A stretch of 22,946 nt of DNA from Phocaeicola_A sp963625535 (lineage in GTDB: Bacteria; Bacteroidota; Bacteroidia; Bacteroidales; Bacteroidaceae): NCBI GenBank assembly GCA_963625535.1, contig CAVFUK010000125.1, positions 1 to 22,946 on the forward strand, given 5' to 3'. The notes below the pieces were generated by a model. It did not search any database. It saw only the letters and a list, made by a program, of their open reading frames with translations, and was not told the DNA's origin. The position numbers were made by a program, and so were the translations under genes. Below, piece after piece: positions 7,920 through 14,584 of this stretch; the stretch's first letter is position 1; each line of letters begins with the position of its first letter.

Positions 7920-8750
7920 ATGAAAAAAAGCATTCTACTATTAACCATCGTCGCCACGGCGCTGCTGACAGCCTGCGGCGGCTCAAAACGTAACAATATG
8001 GACAACGAGACCATTCTCTCGATAGAGACCAACAAGGGCGACATCAAAGTGAAGCTCTACAACGAGACACCACGCCACCGCGACAACTTCGTGAAGCTGG
8101 TGCGCGAGGGATTCTACAACGGAACCCTGTTCCACCGCGTGATAAACGACTTCATGATACAAGGCGGCGACCCCGACTCGAAGAACGCTCCGGCGAACAA
8201 GATGCTGGGCGAGGGCGACACGGGATACACCGTGCCGGCGGAGTTCGTCTACCCACGCTACTTCCACAAGAAAGGCGCCCTGGCGGCAGCCCGCATGGGC
8301 GACGACGTGAACCCCGAGAAAGCCTCCTCCGGCTGCCAGTTCTACATCGTAACAGGCACCGTCTTCACCGACGAGTCGCTCACCCAGATGGAGGAGAACG
8401 TCAACCGCGGCATCGTGAAGGCGAAGTTCGACTCGCTGGCACGACCCCACATGAAGGAGATCTACCTGCTGCGCAAGGCCAACGACATCGACTCCCTGGC
8501 AGCCCTGCAGGAGCGCCTGGTGGCCGAGGCCGAGGCTGAAGCCGCCAAGACACCCTTCCGCTTCACCGACGAGCAGCGCAAGGCCTACACCACCGTGGGA
8601 GGCACACCTCACCTGGACGGCAGCTACACGGTATTCGGCGAGGTGACCGAAGGCATGGACGTGGTGGAGAAAATCCAGAAGGTGAAGACCAACCGTGTGG
8701 ACCGCCCCACGGAGGATGTGGTCATCGAGAAAATAACCATTCAGGAGTAA
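7920..8750 (+). CDS. Cyclophilin-type peptidyl-prolyl isomerase, lipoprotein
   Basis: The 276-residue protein starts at ATG 7920 (MKKSILLLTIVATALLTACG); LTAC with Cys19 is a lipobox. No acidic export signal follows the Cys, so it probably stays on the periplasmic side. The cyclophilin core is clear: FHRVINDFMIQGGDP (Arg73, Phe78, Gln81), GALAAAR, SSGCQFYIV (Gln140, Phe141) and HLDGSYTVFGEVTEGMDVV. It catalyses cis-trans isomerisation of X-Pro bonds during folding of exported proteins. Two features are unusual against human cyclophilin A. There is an insert of about 80 charged residues between FYIV and HLDG, with a likely helical coiled stretch around 170-210. The tryptophan that contacts cyclosporin is a histidine here, suggesting poor cyclosporin binding. 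It lies 33 bases after the TPR gene and 6 bases before the peptidase. Confidence 0.9.
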   Translation: MKKSILLLTIVATALLTACGGSKRNNMDNETILSIETNKGDIKVKLYNETPRHRDNFVKLVREGFYNGTLFHRVINDFMIQGGDPDSKNAPANKMLGEGDTGYTVPAEFVYPRYFHKKGALAAARMGDDVNPEKASSGCQFYIVTGTVFTDESLTQMEENVNRGIVKAKFDSLARPHMKEIYLLRKANDIDSLAALQERLVAEAEAEAAKTPFRFTDEQRKAYTTVGGTPHLDGSYTVFGEVTEGMDVVEKIQKVKTNRVDRPTEDVVIEKITIQE

Positions 8751-8756
8751 GGCCAC

Positions 8757-9995
8757 GTGATAACGATACAGAGACACACCCTGGCCAACGGCCTGCGCCT
8801 GGTGCACCACGAGGACAAGACCACCCGCATGGTGGCGGTGAACATCGTCTACAACGTGGGCGCCCGCGACGAGGACGAGAACCACACCGGATTCGCACAC
8901 CTCTTCGAGCACCTGATGTTCGGCGGCTCGGTGCACATCGCCGACTACGACACGCCCGTGCAGCTGGCAGGGGGCGAGAACAACGCCTGGACCAACAACG
9001 ACATCACCAACTACTACCTCACCCTGCCGGCGCAAAACGTCGAGACGGCCTTCTGGCTGGAGTCCGACCGCATGCTGGAGCTCGACTTCAACCCCCACAG
9101 CCTGGAGGTGCAGCGCCAGGTGGTGACAGAGGAGTTCAAGCAACGCTGCCTCAACCGCCCCTACGGCGACACGTCGCACCTGATCCGCCAGCTGGCCTAC
9201 ACCACACACCCCTACCGCTGGCCTACCATCGGGCGGGATGTCTCACACATAGCCAACGCCACCATGGAGGAGGTGAAGGACTTCTTCTTCCGCTTCTACG
9301 CGCCCAACAACGCGGTGATGGCCGTCACAGGCAACATCCCCTTCGACGAGACGGTGCGCCTGGCGGAGAAGTGGTTCGCCGACATTCCACGCCGCGACGT
9401 GCCACAGCGCCACCTGCCCAAGGAGCCTGTGCAGACCGCCCCACGCCGCCTGGAGGTGGAGCGCGACGTGCCCGTGGACGCCCTCTACATGGCCTTCCAC
9501 ATGTGCGACCGCCTCAGCCCGGAGTACTATGTGTGCGACATGCTGTCGGACATCCTCTCCAACGGCAGCTCGAGCCGCCTGGAGCAGGAGCTGGTGCAGA
9601 AGCGGCAGGTATGCTCCTACGTGGAAGCCTTCATCACCGGCAGTGTGGACGATGGACTGTTCTGCATCACCGCCAAGCCCGTGGAGGGCGTGACCCTGCA
9701 GCAGATGGAGCAGGAGATATGGACCGAGCTGCGCCGACTGCAGGAGACTCCCCTGGCGGAGGAGGAGCTGGAGAAGGTGAAGAACCGCTTCGAGTCGGAC
9801 TTCCTCTTCAGCAACGTCAACTACCTGAACGTGGCCACCAACCTGGCCTACTTCGAGACCGTAGACCGCGCGGAGGCCATCAACGAACAGGTAGGTCACT
9901 ATCGCTCCGTGACGACCGCCCAGCTGCAACAGACCGCCCAGCACTGCTTCGTGGAGAACAACTGCAGCACATTATATTATAGGGCGAAGCGGTAG
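8757..9995 (+). CDS. M16 family zinc metallopeptidase (insulinase/processing-peptidase type)
   Basis: The 412-residue protein starts at GTG 8757. AGGAG at 8743-8747, inside the end of the cyclophilin gene, is a well-spaced ribosome site, unusual for this window. The inverted zinc motif HLFEH (His48, Glu51, His52) is present, and Glu126 in RQVVTEEFKQR, 74 residues later, is the expected third ligand. The N-terminal M16 domain is followed by the inactive M16_C-type half, the usual length for single-repeat M16B proteins that work as pairs. No signal peptide is visible, so it is either cytoplasmic or exported by a route not seen here. It would degrade or process short peptides. Third gene of the operon, 6 bases after the isomerase. 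Confidence 0.9.
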   Translation: MITIQRHTLANGLRLVHHEDKTTRMVAVNIVYNVGARDEDENHTGFAHLFEHLMFGGSVHIADYDTPVQLAGGENNAWTNNDITNYYLTLPAQNVETAFWLESDRMLELDFNPHSLEVQRQVVTEEFKQRCLNRPYGDTSHLIRQLAYTTHPYRWPTIGRDVSHIANATMEEVKDFFFRFYAPNNAVMAVTGNIPFDETVRLAEKWFADIPRRDVPQRHLPKEPVQTAPRRLEVERDVPVDALYMAFHMCDRLSPEYYVCDMLSDILSNGSSSRLEQELVQKRQVCSYVEAFITGSVDDGLFCITAKPVEGVTLQQMEQEIWTELRRLQETPLAEEELEKVKNRFESDFLFSNVNYLNVATNLAYFETVDRAEAINEQVGHYRSVTTAQLQQTAQHCFVENNCSTLYYRAKR

Positions 9996-10024
9996 AACTC
10001 CTCTAGCGAACATCGAATAGGAAC

Positions 10025-10597
10025 TAGATAAAACGTCTATCGTACAGAGCAAGTTCTATTTTTCAGAGCCGAATGAAGCCAGCGAGAGCGAACCGCTTGA
10101 AGAGATTAGATAAAGTCCTATTTTTCAGAGCCGAGATGAAGCCAGCGACAGCGAACCGCTTGAAGAGACTAGATAAAGTTCTATCGAACAGAGCCTAGAA
10201 GAAGCCAGCGACAGCGAACCGCTTGAAGAGATTAGATAAAGTTCTATCGAATGGAGCCGAGATGAAGCGAGCGACTACAAGCCGCTTGCAGAGACTAGAT
10301 AAAGTTTTATCGAATGGAGCCGAATGAAGCCAGCGACGACGAATCGCTTGAAGGGATTAGAATAAAGTTTTATCGAATGGAGCCGAATGAAGCGAGCGAC
10401 AGCGAACCGCTTGAAGAGATTAGATAAAGTTCTATCGAATGGAGCCGAATGAAGCGAGCGACAGCGAATCGCTTGAAGGGATTAGAACAAAGTTCTATCG
10501 AATGGAGCTGAATGAAGCGAGCGACGACGAACCGCTTGAAGGGATTAGATAAAGTTCTATCGAATGGAGCTGAATGAAGTGAAGAGACCAGATGAAG
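10025..10597. repeat. Tandem array of about nine 62-63-base repeats
   Basis: The gap between the M16 and MATE genes (9996-10623) is almost wholly a tandem array. Unit borders fall at 10107, 10170, 10233, 10296, 10358, 10421, 10483 and 10546, with a longer degenerate first unit from about 10025 and a truncated last unit to about 10597. Each unit starts TAGATAAAGTTCTATCGAAT and contains AAGCG...CGCTT, able to form a 5-bp stem. Later units agree better with one another than the first ones. Unit lengths alternate between 62 and 63, so no reading frame is kept and no protein runs through. No promoter or spacer-like unique sequence is seen. Confidence 0.9.
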
Positions 10598-10623
10598 TAT
10601 AAACTAAATTTAGATTGAGCTTG

Positions 10624-11961
10624 ATGTATCAACCGATTTCATACAGAAGCCATTACAGGGAACTGATTACCTTGGGCTTCCCTATCGTCGTGGGGCAGAT
10701 AGGCCTCATCGTGCTGGGCTTTGCCGACACGCTGATGATAGGGCACCACAGCGCCGACGAGCTGTCGGCGGCAGGCTTCGTCAACAACCTCTTCAACCTC
10801 TTCATCATCTTCGGCCTGGGATTCTCCTACGGCCTCACGCCCGTGGTGGGAGCGCTCTACGGCAAAGGACAGCTCGCCGACATCGGGCAGAAGCTGAAGA
10901 ACAGCCTGATGGCAAACCTGCTGGTGTCGCTGCTGATGGTGGCGGTCATCGGCGGCATCTACCTGCGGCTGGAGTGGCTCGGACAGCCCGACGAGCTGCT
11001 GCCCTACATACGGCCCTACTACCTCATCCTGCTCGCCTCCATCCCCTTCGTCATGCTGTTCAACGCCTTCAAGCAGTTTGCCGACGGCATCACCGACACA
11101 CGCCTGGCGATGTGGATTCTGCTGGGCGGCAATGTGCTCAACATCGTGGGCAACTATCTGCTCATCTACGGCGTGGCAGGTCTGCCGGAGCTGGGCATCG
11201 TGGGAGCTGGACTCTCTACCCTACTCTCGCGCATCGTCATGCTGGTGGTCTTCGTGGGATACGTCTTCCGCCATCGGCGCTACGCCGTCTACCGCAAGGG
11301 GTTCCTCCGCTCGAGCCTCAACTGGGCAGACCTACGGCTGTTCAACAAGCTAGGGTGGCCCATTGCCCTGCAGATGGGCATGGAGACGGCGGCCTTCAGC
11401 CTGAGCGCCGTGATGCTGGGCTGGATAGGCGCCGCTGCCTTGGGAGCCCACCAGATAATGGTGACCATCGGCGGCACCTATTTCATGGTCTACTACGGCA
11501 TCGGAGCGGCGGTCACCATCCGTGTGAGCCACTTCAGCGGACAGCATGACACGGCGAACTTGCGGCGGGCGGCCTTCTCGGGCTACCACATCAACATCGT
11601 CCTCTGCCTGTTGGCCTGCCTCAGCCTGGTGGTGTTTCGTGGCCAGCTGGGCGGATGGTTCACCGACAGCGCGGACATCAACGCCATCGTGCTGACGCTA
11701 GTCGTCCCGATGATGGTCTACCAGTTCGGCGACGCCACGCAGATAACCTTCGCCAACGCCCTGCGCGGCATTGCGGACGTGAAGTACATGATGTACTTCG
11801 CCTTCATCGCCTACATCCTCATTGAGCTTCCCGCCGGCTATCTGTTCGGCTTCACCCTCCACGGCGGTGCCGTTGGTGTGTGGATGGGACTCCCCCTAGG
11901 CCTCACCAGCGCCGGACTGCTCTTCCTCTTCCGCTTCCTCAGACAGACAAGGGAGAAATAG
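10624..11961 (+). CDS. MATE family multidrug/sodium efflux transporter
   Basis: The 445-residue protein begins MYQPISYRSHYRELITLGFP at ATG 10624; an in-frame TTG nine bases upstream is a less likely start. About twelve hydrophobic segments are visible, in two similar halves separated by a basic loop around RHRRYAVYRKG. Family hallmarks include PIVVGQIGLIVLGFADTLMIG in the first helix, the FKQFADGITDTR region, and ALQMGMETAAFSLSAVMLG opening the second half. NorM-like MATE proteins export cationic compounds in exchange for sodium or protons across the inner membrane; the substrate cannot be deduced. It appears to stand alone: the 63-base repeat array precedes it and GH97, with its own promoter, follows 389 bases later. 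No promoter was recognised for it. Confidence 0.92.
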   Translation: MYQPISYRSHYRELITLGFPIVVGQIGLIVLGFADTLMIGHHSADELSAAGFVNNLFNLFIIFGLGFSYGLTPVVGALYGKGQLADIGQKLKNSLMANLLVSLLMVAVIGGIYLRLEWLGQPDELLPYIRPYYLILLASIPFVMLFNAFKQFADGITDTRLAMWILLGGNVLNIVGNYLLIYGVAGLPELGIVGAGLSTLLSRIVMLVVFVGYVFRHRRYAVYRKGFLRSSLNWADLRLFNKLGWPIALQMGMETAAFSLSAVMLGWIGAAALGAHQIMVTIGGTYFMVYYGIGAAVTIRVSHFSGQHDTANLRRAAFSGYHINIVLCLLACLSLVVFRGQLGGWFTDSADINAIVLTLVVPMMVYQFGDATQITFANALRGIADVKYMMYFAFIAYILIELPAGYLFGFTLHGGAVGVWMGLPLGLTSAGLLFLFRFLRQTREK

Positions 11962-12250
11962 AAACTCCGTGCGAAGTCGGCATCTAATTTTTTTAAGAAA
12001 GCATCCTACAGCGATAGTTCGGCATGCGGCGGCGATAGCTCGGCATCCGGCGAAAGCCATGTTCTCGTGTGGGAAGGAACGCTTTCCATCTAGGAGGATT
12101 GTCTCGCACGAAGGTCATTCCCGAACGAAATAGAGTTCCCGCGCGAAGGACCCTGCTGTGTGGTGGTATTATTCGAGCGCGAAGGTCATTCTCGGACGAA
12201 GAGTAGTTTGTAAGAATCGTTCAATTTGTGTCGAATTTACACCATAGGCT
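11962..12250. other. Gene-free gap with short local repeats
   Basis: No gene is seen between the MATE stop and the GH97 promoter. A 21-base unit is duplicated in tandem at 12011-12031 and 12032-12052, with two differences (GCGATAGTTCGGCATG versus GCGATAGCTCGGCATC). A second pair, based on CGAAGGTCATTC followed by CGAACGAAATAG, lies at 12105-12140 and 12177-12210. A run of seven T at about 11988 has no preceding hairpin, so a MATE terminator is not supported. Confidence 0.55.
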
Positions 12251-12280
12251 TTTGCGGTAAGGATATTCCTTTTATCTTTG
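12251..12280 (+). promoter_or_regulatory. Promoter of the GH97 gene
   Basis: TTTG (12251-12254) is followed after 18 bases by TATCTTTG (12273-12280), a near-ideal Bacteroidetes promoter. Transcription would start about seven bases later, giving a leader of roughly 60 bases before ATG 12351. Confidence 0.7.
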
Positions 12281-12350
12281 CGAAGGTTTTGCGCGACGAG
12301 CGCAAATGAGAGTAACAGAATAACAAACATAAAACAAACCCTGAAAAGCA

Positions 12351-14306
12351 ATGAAAAAGTATTTCTCTACGGCGCTGTTGTCCCTGACAATGGCCCTGTC
12401 GGCTCAAGCCGAAAAGGTCTCCGTCGCCTCACCCGACGGACAAATTACCGTCAACGTCGACTGCACGGACGGACGATTACACTACAACGTACTCTACGCA
12501 GGCAAACCCTTCATCGAACAGTCGCAACTGGGTGTGAAGAGCAACGTGGGCGACTTCAGCACAGCGCTGAGCGTCACAGGACACACCACCCGCTCCATCG
12601 ACGAAAGCTACACAATGACAGGTGCCAAGTGCTCCACGGTGCACTACACCGCCAACGAGTTGAGCGTGCAGTGCGAGAACGCCGACAAGCTGCCCATGAC
12701 CGTGCAGTTCCGCGTGAGCGACCGCGACGTGGCCTTCCGCTACCAGTTCGCCCAGAAGGGAGCCACCGCCTGCATGGTTGTGGGCGAGGAAGCCACATCG
12801 TTCCGCCTGCCGGAAGTCACCACCACCTTCATCTGCCCACAGTCGAAGCCGATGGTGGGATGGCAACGCACCAAACCCAGCTACGAGGAGGAATACATCC
12901 CCGACGCACCGCTGACCGCCAAGTCGAAGTTCGGCGAGGGATACACCTTCCCCTGCCTGTTCCGTGTGGGCACGGACGGTTGGGTGCTCATCAGCGAGAC
13001 AGGCACCAACGGATCGTACGCCGCCTGCCACCTTACGGACTATGACACGGAGCGCGGCTACCAGATAGCCTTCCCCATGCCCGGCGAAGCCAACGGTTGG
13101 GGCTCGGCGGAAGCTGCCATGACCGTGCCTGGAGCGACCCCTTGGCGCACCATCACCCTGGGTGCCACGCTGAAGCCTATCGTGGAGACCACCGTGGCCT
13201 ACGACGTGGTGGAGCAGCAGTACGAACCCTCGTGCGACTATCGTGGCGGACGCTACACCTGGAGCTGGCTCATCTGGCAGGATGGTGCCACCATCTACGA
13301 CGACCAAATCCCCTTCATCGACACCGCCGCCGCCATGGGCTACGAATATTGTCTGGTGGATGCCCTGTGGGACACCCAGATAGGATACAAGCGTGTGGAG
13401 GAGCTGAGCCGCTACGCACAGAGCAAGGGCGTGAGCCTGCTGCTGTGGTACAACAGCAACGGTGCCGGCAACGACGCTCCGCAAGGACCGAAGAACCGCA
13501 TGAGCACCTCCGTGCAGCGCAAGAAGGAGATGGCGTGGATGAAGAGCATCGGCGTGAAAGGCATCAAGGTGGACTTCTTCGGCAGCGACAAGCAACACAC
13601 CATGCAGCTCTATGAGGACATCCTGAGCGACGCCAACGACTATGGTCTGCAGGTGATCTTCCACGGCTGCACCCTGCCGCGCGGATGGGAGCGGATGTAT
13701 CCCAACTTCGTGTCGTCGGAGGCTGTGCTGGCTTCGGAGAACGTCACCTTCTCGGAGCATCATGCTCGCCAGGAGGCCTTCGAGCTGACGATGCATCCCT
13801 TCTGCCGCAACACGGTAGCCTCCATGGATTGGGGAGGAACGATACTGAACAAATACCTCTCGCGCGACAACAAGAGTCGCCACCGCCGCTACACGTCCGA
13901 CGTGTTCGAGATGGCCGCCGCCATCATCAACCAGAGCAGCATCCAGTGCATCGCCATACAGCCCAACAACCTCACGGAGCTGCCACAGGTGGAGCTGGAC
14001 TTCCTGAAGGCCGTGCCTACGGAGTGGGACGAGACGCGCTTCATCGACGGCTATCCTGGCAAGTATGTGGTGATGGCACGCCGCCACGGCGCCGATTGGT
14101 ATGTGGTGGGCATGAACGCCACCGAACAAGAGCTGAAGCTGGAGCTGGAGTTGCCGATGCTAGCCGCCGACAACCTCTCGTGGTACACCGACAAGGCCGT
14201 GAAGAACAGCCTCTGGCCCGAGACCGTGCTGAAGACCCTGAAGAAGGACAAGCGCGGCAAAGTGAAAGTGACGATGCTCCCCAACGGAGGACTTGTAATT
14301 AAATAA
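12351..14306 (+). CDS. Glycoside hydrolase family 97, retaining (alpha-galactosidase-like) type
   Basis: The 651-residue protein has a signal peptide (MKKYFSTALLSLTMALSAQA, cleavage before EK), so it is periplasmic. The N-terminal beta-sandwich (about 21-285) is followed by the GH97 barrel with RYTWSWLIWQDG, YEYCLVDALWD, LLLWYNSNG and GIKVDFFGSDKQ. The sequence VIFHGCTLPRGWERMYPN is typical of the family, and a C-terminal sandwich follows. GH97 has two mechanistic groups: inverting alpha-glucosidases such as SusB use Glu as base, while retaining members such as the Bacteroides alpha-galactosidase use an Asp nucleophile in a VDF-type strand. Asp408 here fits the retaining group, with Glu463 (ASENVTF) or Glu457 as candidate acid/base. 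Alpha-galactosidase activity is therefore the best guess. It has its own promoter and no transport genes beside it. Confidence 0.9.
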   Translation: MKKYFSTALLSLTMALSAQAEKVSVASPDGQITVNVDCTDGRLHYNVLYAGKPFIEQSQLGVKSNVGDFSTALSVTGHTTRSIDESYTMTGAKCSTVHYTANELSVQCENADKLPMTVQFRVSDRDVAFRYQFAQKGATACMVVGEEATSFRLPEVTTTFICPQSKPMVGWQRTKPSYEEEYIPDAPLTAKSKFGEGYTFPCLFRVGTDGWVLISETGTNGSYAACHLTDYDTERGYQIAFPMPGEANGWGSAEAAMTVPGATPWRTITLGATLKPIVETTVAYDVVEQQYEPSCDYRGGRYTWSWLIWQDGATIYDDQIPFIDTAAAMGYEYCLVDALWDTQIGYKRVEELSRYAQSKGVSLLLWYNSNGAGNDAPQGPKNRMSTSVQRKKEMAWMKSIGVKGIKVDFFGSDKQHTMQLYEDILSDANDYGLQVIFHGCTLPRGWERMYPNFVSSEAVLASENVTFSEHHARQEAFELTMHPFCRNTVASMDWGGTILNKYLSRDNKSRHRRYTSDVFEMAAAIINQSSIQCIAIQPNNLTELPQVELDFLKAVPTEWDETRFIDGYPGKYVVMARRHGADWYVVGMNATEQELKLELELPMLAADNLSWYTDKAVKNSLWPETVLKTLKKDKRGKVKVTMLPNGGLVIK

Positions 14307-14366
14307 ACTATAGTTCAAATCCAAAGTATTTTTCCGACCACAAACCCTCCACATTCTCCTACCGAG

Positions 14367-14486
14367 GAACCCAGCTAGAGACCGAAAAGTAATCTAGCTA
14401 GAGACTGGAAGGAAAGTCCGAAGCGAAGGGAACCGAAAGGGGAACCAATGTTAGAGGGAACCGAAAAGGGAATCTAGCTGAAAGCC
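14367..14486. repeat. Degenerate short repeats after GH97
   Basis: Imperfect copies built on CAGCTAGAGACCGAAAAG and GGGAACCGAAAAGGGAA lie between about 14367 and 14486, with TCTAGCT at 14393 and 14473. They fill the space between the GH97 stop (14306) and the terminator hairpin at 14502. No gene is seen in the 278-base gap. Confidence 0.5.
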
Positions 14487-14501
14487 AAAACGTAAAACAG
14501 A

Positions 14502-14552
14502 GCGCCCTGAAGAGTGGCAGCGTCAATGTTCGCTGTAGCCTCTTCAGGGCGC
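14502..14552 (-). terminator. Strong terminator hairpin of the leukocidin-like gene
   Basis: GCGCCCTGAAGAG (14502-14514) pairs perfectly with CTCTTCAGGGCGC (14540-14552). A second stem, CAGCG with CGCTG, sits inside and an 8-base loop tops it. Read on the minus strand it lies 33 bases after the stop at 14585 and is followed by a T-rich run (TGTTTTACGTTTT), as expected for a factor-independent terminator. It may also stop transcripts from GH97 coming the other way. Confidence 0.8.
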
Positions 14553-14584
14553 AATGTTTATGTATGTATCTTATCCGCGGGGAA

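Noticed and set aside
10025..10597. CRISPR array
   Set aside because: The units are contiguous and similar over their full 62-63 bases; there are no unique spacers and no cas genes.
12477..14129. 550-residue minus-strand open frame opposite GH97
   Set aside because: Antisense shadow of GH97; His/Ala/Val-rich and without recognisable motifs.
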